Source: Coprinopsis marcescibilis (taxonomy: Eukaryota > Basidiomycota > Agaricomycetes > Agaricales > Psathyrellaceae). Taken from it: a stretch of 64,000 nt of DNA. Location of the stretch: positions 62,001-126,000 of the forward strand of contig ML210209.1 of assembly GCA_004369085.1 (NCBI GenBank), read 5' to 3'. The position numbers were made by a program, and so were the translations under genes. Positions 43,933 to 56,701 of the stretch are shown piece after piece (the first letter of the stretch is position 1; each line of letters opens with the position of its first letter). The notes under the pieces are model-generated. The model searched no databases. It saw only the letters and a list, made by a program, of their open reading frames with translations, and was not told the DNA's origin.

Positions 43933-45258
43933 ATGACCGCAAAACTAGCCATTTCCTCGACGATACGTCTCTCGTCTGGTAAGAAAGGCCCAGATGTTCC
44001 TCGTATAGCATCCAAAACCTATTGGCAGGTTACCAAATGTCCCTCCTGGGCTTCGGTGTATACCAAAACTACACTACGACACCGTCGGTATTGGAGGCTC
44101 TAAAAGTTGGTTACCGGTACGTACAGCTCATACTCGCAGACATTGTCTGACCTCTACTAACCTTTCAATGCACAAGAGTCATATTGACTCGGCACAAGCA
44201 TACAAGAACGAAGCAGCCGTAGCCCAAGCTATCAGGGAATATGGAATCGACAGGACAGACGTCTTCGTCAGTACGTATTAGCACATCTGCCAAAGTACAC
44301 AGGAAAAGGTGTGAACCACTCATCAGCCACAAAGATTATTTCCAGTCATCACGGCTATGCTAGCACTCTTAAAGCCGTCGACGAGTCTTTGCAGCGAATG
44401 CAATTTGGTGCGTCCAGCTTCAGTTGAGACTCGAACTTTCCCAGCACCATTGAGCATTGACCAGCTTTCTCCAAGACTACGTCGACCTGTTCCTTATTCA
44501 CAACCCACACTCCGGTAAAGAGAAGCGTCTAGAGACGTACAAAGCTCTCCTAGAAGCGAGGGATGCAGGTAAAATACGCAGCGTCGGGGTGTCAAACTAG
44601 TGCGTGTCCCACGTCCAGCCCATCCATCCCATCCCCTCCCATTGAAACATAACCCCTCACACAGTGGCGTCCACCATCTCGAAGAAATCAGAGAAGCCGG
44701 CCTCGAGAGTCCAACCGTCAACCAAATCGAGGTATGCACCCACTACCCAAACACTCCGAATCCCTGCGACTCACCGCGATCGTGAGCGCAGCTCCACCCC
44801 TTTTGCCAACAAACCCCCATCGTCCAATACTGCCAATCAAACCGAATAGTAGTCCAAGCTTACTGCCCCATCGTACGTGCCCAGAACAACTACCATCCCG
44901 TCCTAGTCGAGTTGGCAGCCAAGGTAAAAAATCCCCGGTTCTAAACCAAAACTTAAGGGTAGAGACTAACACCTTTCAAATCTATGCGGCAGCATGGTAA
45001 CCGAGACCCAGCACAAATCCTCCTCCGTTGGTCACTCCAAAAGGGGTACGTACTACGGATCCTCCAAAAGTAAACTTATGGTTAATTCTTCGCACCTCCA
45101 GCTACGTTCCTCTCCCCAAGAGCGCGAACCCGGTCCGCATCCAAAGCAACGCTAACATATACGACTTTACCCTCTCCCTAGAAGACATGGGCAAACTCGA
45201 TGCTCTTGATAAGGCTAAAGACGGTGCTGTGTCTTGGAATCCCGTAGACACCCCTTGA
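43933..45258 (+). CDS. Aldo/keto reductase, copy 2
   Basis: Start MTAKLAISSTIRLSSGYQMS from a first exon that ends at gtaaga (about 43980). Then LLGFGVYQNYTTTPSVLEAL, KVGYRHIDSAQAYKNEAAVA (catalytic Asp and Tyr), DVFVTTKIISSHHGYASTLK (catalytic Lys), DYVDLFLIHNPHSGKEKRLE (catalytic His), KIRSVGVSNYGVHHLEEIRE, PIVQYCQSNRIVVQAYCPIV, and YVPLPKSANPVRIQSNANIY as the NADP loop. Ends SWNPVDTP. About nine exons. Similar to copy 1 but on the other strand, 6.6 kb away, with PBS2 and the BAG gene between. Complete tetrad; substrate unknown. Confidence 0.87.
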
Positions 45259-45927
45259 GTGTCCGGGTAACTCCCCGTGGTGGATTATCCTCACAAGCGC
45301 AGCCCAATAGGGAGGCAGGAAAAGGCTGGCAAAGATCCATGGTCAGCCCCGAAGCACCCTGTTAAGAGTGACTTGTTTAACAACAAAGACTCAACTACTA
45401 GACTCAACTTTTAGCTCGCATACTAGACCGAACCCTCAGACTAACCTTGCCTTGACTTGCTTGCACTCGAAATGATACTACTGTAATTCCCCTTACATCT
45501 CACGTCAAAATACAGGAATTGTTCAACGAAAAGTCTTCCCCGGTTGAAATCTGAAGTGCAGGAGGCACAGCATACCTAAAGACCACTTCACAACCTGGGG
45601 AGTGCGATAATCATACATACATTCAAACAACGAGAACGGATAGCTCAAAAACAGAGAAAGTAGAGTACAAAACACCCTAATAGTGTAGTTTAGAATATCG
45701 GACATAGAATAGTCAGGAACAGTGGAGGTGTAAGAAAAGAGAGGGGAAAACATGCAGGTTCGTATTTGTTTACTGGATTTGTAACCGTCGACTTGGAGTA
45801 GCGCTTCGTAGCCGTTTTGTGTGTTGTTTATAGAGCTCCGTTCAGAATGTGAAAGAAATGTGGGAAGTTGGGAAGTTGAAGTAGGAGGTGTCCGATGATA
45901 TGATTCGTATAGGTATCGTAGTCCTGA
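45259..45927. other. Convergent 3' flanks
   Basis: Lies between two converging genes and should hold both 3' UTRs. Nothing else supported. Confidence 0.4.
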
Positions 45928-48900
45928 CTACCGCTGCTGACTCTCAGTCGACGCCATAGGATCGTAAGGCCTCACAACCTGACGAGCTGCTTGGGCGCGC
46001 TTCGTAAGCTCTTCTTGCCTCTGCCACAGTAGCTCGGCCCACAAGGGGTGTGGGGGAACCTTTCCGACAAGCGCTTTCAACACATCCAACCTATGAAGTC
46101 AAATGTGTCAGTACACTAATCTGTTTTAAGAAAAAAAAACACCAACCATCGCTTCTTCTCGTCGTCTGTATCTGCGAAGAATACAATCTCGTCATTGTCA
46201 GGAAAGACGAGTCTAAATGATCTTTCGACCCCATAAAGGTCCTCAAACCGACTTGAATCCTTGCAATCCTGGTCATCCTCCACCCTGATCGCCATCTTCA
46301 AGTCAATAGTAGCAGTTGCCCTTTTCGTTACGTCATTGAACGCAACGAGATTTCCACCGATGACTCTAAATTGCCGTCTCCTCCAGGTCTACAAGGCAAA
46401 GTTAGCGGGTTGTCCTTGGCCGCATGAAAGCAATGAAACTCACAGTACAATCACCACCATTCTGCGTAAGGGTGCCTTGGAAGTACGTCATCTTGTGCCA
46501 GTTGATGTGCCTCAATCCTCGATGACACTCCTCTAAACTTTGTGGAAGCTCATTTTGAGGAATTCCAGGCAACGGCGGAAGTCTGAATACCTGCAGAACG
46601 AGCTCTCCAACTTGCTGTGTCGAAAACTTACCGCCAAGTTCAGCTCTCTGTCCGATCAACGGGAAACTCGTTTCGAAAAGACGAGTATCGCAACGGTGAA
46701 CAATGTCTTTGAAAGAAACAAAGGCACGTCCCAGAGTTCCATCTGACTTGAGGTACCTCGCGAGATTTTCTGGAAGCCTGTGCTGGGACTGAGGGATGGT
46801 CGGCGGGGGGGCCATAACAGGTGATGGGCGAGCCACAACCTTGTCTTTCGATTTCTTGGGTGACGAGGAGAACAAACTGAATCTCCCGCTGCTCTTGGAA
46901 GCCGTTTGGACGATTGGAGGAGGGATAGGAACGACGCGAGCGGGCACTGCAGGTGCAGGTGCAGCCAACGCTTGGAATTGCGCAGAAATGTGTGGGTCTC
47001 GCTTAACCTTGATTGTCAGGGTGAACTCTAGCTTGCTGTGTTCGATGCTATTTAAAACAATTTGTGAGTGTGTTGTGAGCGAGTCATATGCAAGCCACGT
47101 ACAGTTCGAACTCCTGCTCGATCCTCGACTCCTGGCCGAGTTGACATTCCGGCGTTGAGACGAAGTGAATACCGTTGTTGAGAGTACAGGTGATTGCAGT
47201 GGGATCTCTTGGAAGAGGAAGATGCATGTTTTTAACTTCGACGACTGCAGACATCTGTTAGATAACATTCATAGTAGTAGGACGATAATAATACCTTTAA
47301 CAAACACCTTGCCGTAGGCTTTGCCTTTATCTTGGGCACGATAATCTCGAATCTGCTTGGCATATTCGTTCTACAGAAACGCATCAAGATGCAGGCCCAA
47401 ATATACCGACGCTCTCACTCACCATATCCGAAGGCCGCCTGACAATTCTCCATGCACGGCCATTATCAAGGTCACCAGCACCAGCCATATGAGACACCTT
47501 GTCATCGGACGACGAGGCGTAAATGGTAGTCTTACGCTCTCGCACTTGGTAGCTCTATCAAATAAAATGAGCATGGCTTGTTGGGTTATGTCAAAATACA
47601 CTTACAGTCTTCTTCGGAGGCTCCTGAGTATTCATCTTCCTCTCCAATTCCTGTTCAATTCGCCCAAGCAGGTTATCGTTCTCCAGCTCCTCGATATCCA
47701 ACAAAGCCTTGCCTCGTCGTCTGGATGTCATATCCAAGGCGTCACTGGTACTCATGCTTCGTCTCCGACTAGGACGCCCGACACCAAGCTGGCTTTGGGT
47801 AATATGAGGGAGCGAGCCAAACTCATCCTGAGATCGCGCTTCTCGCTGTTGTTTGAGTAAGCGGTTTGCAATGGAATCCTTGGGCGGGACTGGAGGCGGA
47901 ATGGTCGAGGTCGAGGAACCGCTAACGGTTCGGCTGGAAATTCCGTCATGAGCTCCCATGTGGAGAAGAGCTGTATCGGTGGATGCTCGTTCGAGAACCT
48001 TGGGTTTGGAGGTCGAGGGCTGGGGAAGCGAAATTTCTGAGACACAAGAGTCTTGAGAAACGAATGAGTCGTCGGTCATGATGGAATCGTCAACTGGAAC
48101 ACGGCCGCCAGCGACATCGTTGATCAGCCTATCGAGGGCACTATTCATGTCCATATTCACATCCTGACCTCCAACCTGAAGTCCCGAGCGTTCAGTGAAG
48201 CCGGACCTTGTAGCAAAAGAGGACTCCCTGAAAGAGTCAAGACCGGCGCTTGATACGTTCATACTGGTCTCATCATCATCGCTGGAGATACCAAGCCCGT
48301 GTCCAAACTTGATTCCAAAGTCGAATGTGAGGCGCTCGTTAGGGTCGACTTGTTCCTGAGCAGATTCTTCAATGGTTTCGTTGGCTATGAGCGAGCCAAC
48401 GCTGACATTAGCCCGCTCTGCTTGAGTCACGACTGCAGTCTCGGTACTAAAGTCGGTCATGCTCGTCATGATGGATGCTCTGTCTGCCCGCTCTTCCTCT
48501 AAGGGGCTGAGGAGGCCCTCTTGAGAAGGGGGAGGAGCAGGAGAATCTTGACGTGGAGCCAAAGGACTTGCAGACGGTGATGAGGAAGGCTGTTCAGTAA
48601 GACTTCGTCGTCCCAAAAGGCGGCGCTGAACGTCTTCTTTGCTGATGCGCTGTCTAAGGCTGGGGGAAGTTGATATCGTAAAGGGAGAGGTTGCCCGTGT
48701 CAAGGGCGAGGCTGCCCGTGTCAATGGCGAACCACTCCGAAGGAATGGCGAGACAGGCGACGCATGTGCCAAGGGTGAGGTTGCGCGGCCTTGGAAGGAG
48801 GCATTGGGTGAGCTGTTGGGAGTCGTATGGCCAGTGACTTTCTTTGGCTCTGGCAAAGGCGAATCTTCAGGCCTCATGAGGTGTGAGAGGTTTGCCTCAG

Positions 48901-50636
48901 ATTCAACAACAGAAACATTGGCCGAATTGAAGCCTGCGAACGCTGAAGATTCCTCGAGGTCTTCCAGGATAGATTCGTCCTGAATCCTCGAGTGCTCGAA
49001 GGGGTCCACTCCGATTTCTGCGCTGCGGTTATGGCTAGCTGAAACGCTGCCGTTGGAGGCTAATGTTGTTGTTAGAGCAGATTTTTCACATAATCTATCG
49101 CTACTCACTGTTTCCAATCTCGAAAGAGGGGATTAACGCATCTGCCCCGGTGCTCTGTCTAGAAGGCTTCATAGGGGAGGGGCTAGGAGGCAGCATTTTG
49201 ACATCCCCGTCAGTCTCAGATTTATCTTCCTCGCGAGCGTGCTTGGCTCGTTCAACATGGCTCGATCTTCCCAGTGGTGGCGTGCTATGCATCATACCGG
49301 GAGATCGACGAGGCGGCGTGGCGGGAGGTCCATGGGGAGAAGCATGTGTTGGAAGGTTGAGGTTGAAGGGATAAAGACCCGACCCTCTAGACGAGTTGCG
49401 TTGAGGGGAGTCTTTGGGGGAGAAATGGGGTGGTTGCTGCACGTGTGGGGAGATGTGCTGTTGGTGCTGTAAGAATCGTTCGACGTGATGACTCCTGCCA
49501 AGTGGCACTCCATCCTCAGTCTCCAAGTCAGCGGGGAGGCCTGCATGTCGTGGCGGCGTATCAAACAGCGCAACGCTGTTATCGCCAAGCTCATTGCTGG
49601 TTAGCATTTCGTCGACGATATTTGTGATGCTTGTGTCCGGGTCCAAGTCCAGCAAGTTGTCAACCTTCTTCACCTCGTCAGCTAGTGATATACTTCCATC
49701 CGATGAGTCCTCTTGCTCCATGCCATCATCTTCCTCCATCTGGAGGCCAGGAAGCTTGATTTCGTGAGAGTTGTCAAGTTCAGAAGTCTCTGAACCGTCG
49801 TCATCTTCGTCCTCAAATTCCAAGGCCTCCTCTTCCGTAGACTCGTCACGGTCAAACTCGAGGACGTCGCAGCGTTCATCCCAGGTGACAGTCTTTCGGC
49901 GCTCTCTTCTTCCACTCCCGCTGATACGCGGACCGTGCATGCGGCGGGAAACGAGCGAGGATCTACCTGGAGAGAGCCCGGGACTCGGTCCCCTAGATGG
50001 TGGCCTCTGTGACGGGGTTTGCAGATGTGAAGGTTGAGGGATGAGCTCCGACTTTGGGCGGGGTCTTGTCGAGGGAGGCGAGGACTTGCTGCGGTCCGAT
50101 GGCGAGCGCCGAACAGTTGTTCTGAACGGACTCTTCGATACGGGCTCCTTCTCTAAAAGACCTTGAAGACCTTTGCTCTGCTTCCTGTCTCGCTTCAGAG
50201 CGAATGGACGTTCATTCTCTGCCTCCTCTTGTTCGTGCAGTGATACCGGGCGAGGTCGCTTCTCGCCAGAGACTCTACGAGTGGGTGTCGTGGCAGGAAA
50301 GACAACAGCAATAGGTGTTGGGCGGGAAGAGGGTGCGGTAGGGGTAGGTATTTGAGACTTGAACGGGGACTTGGAGACAAGATTGTTGCTATGCATGTGC
50401 TTGTAACTCGATGACGAACGGCGCGCGACTACAACACCCTTGACTCGCGAAGGAGAATCTCGTTTGGAGATGCGGAGGGGTGATATTATCGAAGAAGAGG
50501 AGCTGCTTGTCGATGATACTGAGCCAGTATTCTGTGCGTTCCATCCCATGCCAGATTCACGGAGAATCGACGTCTTGATCGGGTCAGGCGAGTTTGAGAG
50601 TAGACGTTCCCGCAGAGGGGATTTGCGGCTAGTCAT
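45928..50636 (-). CDS. BUD4/anillin-like septation scaffold
   Basis: Very long protein (about 1,450 residues). Starts MTSRKSPLRERLLSNSPDPI. The first thousand residues are disordered, Ser/Pro/Arg-rich, with acidic blocks (ESTEEEALEFEDEDDDGSET) and SP/TP sites suited to cyclin-dependent kinase. The C-terminal third is folded: YGKVFVKVVEVKNMHLPLPR, PTAITCTLNNGIHFVSTPEC, LEFTLTIKVKRDPHI (a C2/anillin-homology-like part), then NWHKMTYFQGTLTQNGGDC, TWRRRQFRVIGGNLVAFNDV and SFRLVFPDNDEIVFFADTDD, with KKRWLDVLKALVG, a PH domain. Ends DPMASTESQQR. Long disordered N-terminus, anillin-homology region and C-terminal PH is the BUD4/Mid2 plan; such proteins bind septins and the septum site. Divergent from PEX5 (279 bases). 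Confidence 0.75.
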
Positions 50637-50915
50637 CGTCGTTTGGCGTCGTGCTCGTCGTGCTGGGCGTTGACGGGGTGATAAGAAAGGATAAGGGAAT
50701 CACAGAAGCAGTGTAGAGAGGCAATACCGAAAGTCAACAAACGCCGTGGGAAGTCCAGACTTCCTGATGCTTGCTCAACGCGCCTGTCACGTGATGGCGT
50801 AATACCCTGATGTAATGCAATGCATACATAACCGGTCCCGGTGTCTCGCGGACCGGGTCAATGCTGATGTTATCCGGGTCTGCACAAACTCCTAAACCTG
50901 TTCTTGACCACAACC

Positions 50916-53221
50916 ATGTCTTTCCAAGGCCTTATTTCCAACTCGGAATGTGGGACTGCGTCCAATCCGCTGTCACAGGTGCTTAAGCATACCGAAGCAG
51001 ACCGTAGCCTCCAGCAAGTTAGTTAACAAAGGAAAAGCTTATTACCCCAGACTGATTTCATGTGCTTAGGACCGAATTGCTGGGCCGTCTTCATCGAGAG
51101 TGAGTCTAGAGAAATTGTGAGTTGCCGTCACTGACCCATATTTGACAACAGCTGCACCAACTTCCTACTTCTGCGAACGCTGGGCCAGTTCACGAACAAG
51201 ATATCGCACTCGCACGACAGTTTTTTGAAGGAAAGGGGCAGGAGCATGGCTTTAATCCCGGGTTCATGACATCGCATGCTCCGGATCTCTCCCGGCTTGA
51301 AATGACAGTAGGTCCACGACCGGGTCTTTATGAAGCTTGGGCAAAGGAACAGAGTCTTCATGGGCTCGAAGGAGGAGGATGGGCCAATGAGTTCGGTAAC
51401 GCTTCCGGGATGAATTCCTCAGCCATACCAGCTCCGCACGCCGGTCTGAACCATGCAGAAGGTATGTAGCTTAGGCAAATCTACTCCTCTCGTGTTCTCA
51501 CCGCTTTCAAGTGCAACAGAGGCAAAGTGCTTTCATACAGACCCCTGGTATTTATGGAAATGCCATGTCCTCGATGGGGATGTACGGAATGGGGATGCAA
51601 TACGGAATGAATCCGTCGCTTCAGGTCTCATATCAAGGGAAAGGGAAGGGTAAGAGCAGAGAGGAAGACTTCGAGGCCGCCTTTGCTCAGGCCGCTGCCT
51701 CTTTCGCACCGGCCGAATCGAAGGCCGAGACTGAGTCCGGTCTTGAGGAACTCACGGATTCGTTGGAGAAGGCCTCCCTTGAGGGTCAGTCAGACTTTAA
51801 ACAGTAAGTAATTATCGCATATCTTTGGGTACCTGTTGAGCCTTCCAATTAGAGCCTGGGATGAAATGCAGAGATCGGAAGTTCCTCCTCCTGAAGAAGA
51901 TCTTGCAAAGTGGGAATCAGAGTTCTCCCAACTAATGGAAGCGCAGAGAGATGAGAGACAGTACGACTATGGAGCATCCATGCAAGAGGCTTGGGAATCT
52001 GGAATTGGCGATTTCCAACACATCGGCTCCGACAAGGCTATGAAATTTGACCCCGAAGGCGTCCCTATTCTCGACCCTTATGTCTTTGGTGGGTACACCC
52101 AATTTGAGCACTTTGAACGCCATTCTAAAGTCCGCGGTAGAGGAAAATAACCCTTTTAAGGATGCGCCATCGCGCTCCCTGTTAACTGATGCGAAAATGC
52201 TTTTGGAACAGAATGGGTCGCTATCCGAAGCGGCCTTGATGCTCGAAGCAGCCATACAGAAAGGTGACCTTGGCGAAGGTGGCTATGAAGCTTGGATTCT
52301 TTTGGGGGAGACTAGAAACATGGATGAGCGTGAAGAGGCTGGAATGCGGGCCTTGATGGAGGGTGTCAAGAGGGCGGAGGAATCGGGTGCTGCTGGCGAA
52401 GGAATGCTGGTAAGTGACTGGTTTGATGTTTCGAAGAGCCCCGTTTTCACGCGACGAGATAGTCACTTGCCATTTCGTTCACCAACGAATCATATGATCG
52501 AGGATCACACTCCATGCTACTGCGCTGGATCAGAGCAAGACACCCCGAACTTCAAATACCAGAGGACACCATCAACGCAATGGCAACTAACTCTGCCTGG
52601 GACACTCATGGTCGCATCACTGAAGTCTTTTTAAACCTTGCGCGAATGCAAAACAGCCAAGGGGTTCTCGACCCAGAGGTTCAGATCGGTCTCGGCGTGT
52701 TGTTTTACAACAACAGTGACTACGACAGAGCGAAGGACTGCTTCGAAGCTGCACTTAGCGTTAGACCACGGGACTATCTGTTGTGGAACAGGTTGGGCTC
52801 TTCGTTGTCAAATGGAAGTAAACCAGAGGAGGCCTTGGGAGCCTATCGCGAAGCCTTGCAGTTGCGGCCCACATATACGCGTGCGATATATAACGTCGGT
52901 GTTGCATGTAGGTTACTTTCTCTGACACCCTTACTCTGGCCTGACATTTGAACCCAGGCCTGAACATCGGAGCTGATAAAGAAGCTGCTGAGCATTTCCT
53001 CAGTGCCCTCAACTTGCAAGACGCTAACAGCAACGGAACCACCAGCGATCAGCTATGGTTTACTCTTCGTCGTGCTTTGTTGTCGCTGGTATGCTGCTTT
53101 CCGTCTCACGCGATATCCTTTGCTGATGTACCTCCAGGGACGAAATGACCTCGCGGAACTCGCCAAGCCAGAGGCAAAGACGAACCTAGACGTTTTCCGC
53201 AAGGGCGGGCTGGACTTTTAA
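50916..53221 (+). CDS. PEX5: Peroxisomal targeting signal 1 receptor
   Basis: Cycling import receptor for PTS1 cargo. Starts MSFQGLISNSECGTASNPLS with the conserved N-terminal Cys that is mono-ubiquitinated for recycling, then QVLKHTEADRSLQQDR. Docking motifs of the W-x3-F type include WANEF and WESEF; others are degenerate (WESGIGDF). The C-terminal half is TPR repeats: WILLGETRNMDEREEAGMRA, MLLRWIRARHPELQIPEDT, QIGLGVLFYNNSDYDRAKDC, LLWNRLGSSLSNGSKPEEAL, AYREALQLRPTYTRAIYNVG, EAAEHFLSALNLQ, ending LDVFRKGGLDF. Nine or so introns. Assignment is firm. One ligase in this window (24049-26346) ends TKL, a weak potential cargo signal. Confidence 0.93.
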
Positions 53222-53547
53222 CTTTCATCTACACAGACTATATGCACCAATCTTAAACACAAAATCCCCTATATCAAACCCCATGTACGAACCTCATCTC
53301 AATCTTGAAGCCAAATAATACCGCGATTGCTATTGGTTCTCAAGTTGATTCCGCCGGGATGCGGGCCGAGGCCCTACCATTGCACCCTCTTTCTTCCCTT
53401 TCTCAACTTTTTGTCCCTGTGACTTGTCACTTGAATGACTACATCACAGCCTATATAAGACACGACGACGGGAAACATGAACTCTTCCTTGTTCTCATTC
53501 CTTTCCCCGTTTTCTTCTCCTCCCAAATCCAATTTGTCGAAGCGACG
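53222..53547 (+). promoter_or_regulatory. Upstream region of ILV3 with TATA-like box
   Basis: PEX5 3' flank and ILV3 promoter. TATATAA at 53452-53458 lies 96 bases before the ATG chosen at 53548. An earlier ATG at 53477 lies only 25 bases after it, so it is less likely to be the start. Confidence 0.4.
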
Positions 53548-56500
53548 ATGTCCACAACGGATTCTGGCGACGTCCAAATGTCTGCACCGTTATCTCCTAG
53601 TTCTCAACGTCATTTAGAGCTGAACATGAGAACCTGAACTCTGTAGACACGCGCTGAATACTAGGCCTTCCGGTGCCCAGGGCTCAGTGCAACTGAACAA
53701 GATATCATCCCAGATCACCCAGAATAAGGTGCTTTATCCTATCTTTCAATCGAGAGCCGCACAGCTCCGGTGCTGATGTAAACGCTACTAGATGCGTGGA
53801 GGTGCTCAGGCTATGCGTAAGTCCTAACCGTATTCAACGTCGGGCGTCATTCCAATTTAATCTCGGCAGTTTACGCCGTTGGTCTCGATGAGAAGGACAT
53901 GGAAAAGCCTCAGGTGCGTCTGGATGACATTGAATACGACAACCATTGGCCAAGGTATTCATTACCACCGCATAGATTGGTGTTTCACCGGTCTGGTGGG
54001 AAGGTGCATATATACGTTTCCTTGACGTTCCGACGGGACCCCACTGACCCGATGACACAAACCCTAGGTAACCCTTGCAACTTCCATCTTGTAAGGCCGA
54101 ACAAACACCTAGTGCCGAGAGTGATATACTCATGGAATAAACTCTAGCTTGACCTCGCGAAGCACGTAAAACAAGGATGTCAAGAGGAAGACTTGATTGG
54201 CCTTATCTTCAATACAGTCGGTGTCAGGTTGGTCCCCCAGACCTGTTACATTCCCGGTCTACGTCTCACCATGAATATCGATGCAGTGATGCAATTACCA
54301 TGGGCACAGATGGTAAGCACTACTCAGAACCCAGTAAACTTGGCTTCATTCCAGCATGTTCCAGGGATGAGATACTCGTACGCTACATTCGTCGGTCGAT
54401 GGCAAGTAGGCGACGCTAACATATTTCCGAGGAAGGCTACCTACGCGTGACTTAATCGCAGACTCTATCGAAGCCGTGAGTAGATCGCCAATTTGCTACG
54501 GAGAAACCGCGCTTACGGCTTGGTATTTGAACAGGTTGTCCTGGTACGTTACTCGGAATCTCGGATCGACGCTCGAACTCATGAGGATGATAGGCTCAAC
54601 ATTATGACGGCAATATTTCCGTTCCGGGTTGTGATAAAAACATGCCCGGCTGCTTCATGGCCGCTGTAAGACACAACCGCCCAACTATTATTGTATATGG
54701 CGGCACCATCCAACCGGGAACACGCCACGTCGGTGAGTTCCGCTAGATTAACGGAGCTCCGTGTACGCTGACGAGTTCGCGTAGATTGTTCATCCATGGG
54801 CAAGGTCAAAGGTGGAAGTGTAAATATTTCTGACGCCTTCGAATCGTATGGTACGTCAGGTCGCTGCACTGTGGGCCGGAAAGCATGACAGACTCATGTA
54901 TGATCTCGTGAAGGCGCTTTCACTGTTGGAAAGATCAACGATGAGCAGCGGTTCGATGTCGTCCGGCACGCCTGCCCAGGTCCAGGTGCTTGCGGTGGTA
55001 TGTACACCGCCAACACAATGAGCTCGGCATTGGAAGTAAGTGACAAAGCTTAGATACGAAACCTGATCTCTAATTCTTGTCAAGGTTCTTGGATTCTCGC
55101 TACCTTACTCTTCCAGCATTCCAGCATTACACCCAGGTTGGCATTATAGCCCATGCTAGTGTAAATAAGCTCTCTAACCCATAAACAGCAAAGGTTCAAG
55201 AATGCATCAAGGCAGCCAAGTACATGAAAAACTTGCTGGCACTCGATCTGAAGCCCAGGTTGGCAGTCTTGAACATGTTAGAGGAACACTCTTGAACTGA
55301 TCACACTGGCAGAGATATACTGACCAGACAATCATTCTTGAACGCCATTGTTATAATCACTGTTCTCGGAGGATCCACCAATGCTGTACGTTCCTGCCAG
55401 CTGGTTTAGTTCGTTAATTGACAAGATGGTGTAGGTTTTACACTTGTTGGCAATGGCTCGAGCGGCAGAGATCGAGCTCAATATCGATGACTTCCAGATG
55501 ATAGCAGACAAGACACCCTTTTTGGCGGATCTCATGTCAGTGAACCTCTCTCCATCCACGAATAACTTAAACTTACGTCTCCTCGTAGGCCATCCGGTCG
55601 TTACTACATGGACGACGTCCATAACATTGGAGGCATCCCCGCTATCGTCAAATATCTTCTTAACCACACAGATTTGATCGACGGCAACCAGTTGACCGTG
55701 ACTGGGAAGACCTTGGCAGAGAACTTGAAGGACGTCGCTGAGCTCGATTTCGAGAACCAGGATGTGTTCAGGCCTATTGAAAACCCCATCAAACCTACTG
55801 GGCATATCACTATTCTTCGAGGAAACCTTGCTCCCGGGACAGCAGTCGCTAAGCTCACCGGCAAGGAGGGTTTGAACTTTGAGGTGAGTGGAACACGTAT
55901 GTGCAGAGGTTATCAGATTATGACATTACATTGCGGTTTAGGGCGTCGCCAAATGCTTTGACAGGTGAGCGCTCTTTGACCGCTTGTCGCGAAACCATGG
56001 CTGAGGTTTTATTCCAGCCTGGATACATTCCATCCCGCCTTGGCTGCTGGTGAAATCAAAGCAGGCACTGTTCTTATCTTCAGATACCAAGGACCTAAGG
56101 GTGCGCCAGGAATGCCTGAAATGCTGGGTAAGCAAAATCTTTGGGATTGACCATCATCGGAGACCTGAACGCGAAGCACTCTTTAGGACCGACGGGGGCT
56201 ATTGCAGGAGCCGGCCTGGCCAATTCCACTGCTTTGATCACAGACGGGCGCTTCTCTGGTGCCAGTCGCGGCTTCATTATTGGACATGTTGTACCTGAGG
56301 CGCGTGTCGGTGGACCCATTGCTCTGGTGAAGGACGGTGACAGAATCATCATCGACTCCGGGACCCGCACCATCAACTGGCTGGTGGACGAGGAGGAACA
56401 AGCCCGAAGGAGGCAAGAATGGGAAGCTTCTAACAAGTCTCAACTGAATGTGAAGAGAGGCGTGTTGTTGCGATACGCCCGGGATGTCGCTGTAAGTCCA

Positions 56501-56586
56501 AACCATTTCATAGGCTCCGGGACCTGCCTAACGGTTATTGGTGTTGTGCTCTTCAGCCTGCGAGTCATGGCGCATATTGCGATTAA
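53548..56586 (+). CDS. ILV3: Dihydroxyacid dehydratase, ~22 introns
   Basis: Iron-sulfur enzyme of branched-chain amino acid synthesis, dehydrating 2,3-dihydroxy acids to 2-keto acids. Start [11 protein letters not shown], spliced to [20 protein letters not shown], then [58 protein letters not shown] and [20 protein letters not shown] (cluster cysteines), [98 protein letters not shown] and [17 protein letters not shown]. Ends [12 protein letters not shown]. About 22 introns, including one 9-base exon (54535-54543). The first junction is uncertain. No clear mitochondrial presequence, so it might be a cytosolic paralogue. Confidence 0.85.
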
Positions 56587-56701
56587 AGAAAGCGAGGATA
56601 GCCTGTACATCAAAAAGGAATTGTAAAATACATAAGTGAACGCATGAGAAACTCGGCCTATATGCTGCATGAAAACATCGTTCGATTGCACTCTATTCGC
56701 G

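Noticed and set aside
43596..44015. 139-codon minus-strand frame near the second aldo/keto reductase
   Set aside because: It is antisense to the first exon of a well-supported gene and shows no domain.
53600..53665. Apparent frameshift at the start of ILV3, with fragments in three frames
   Set aside because: An intron 53580-53664 with GT-AG ends restores one frame, so no frameshift need be assumed, though the donor is weak.
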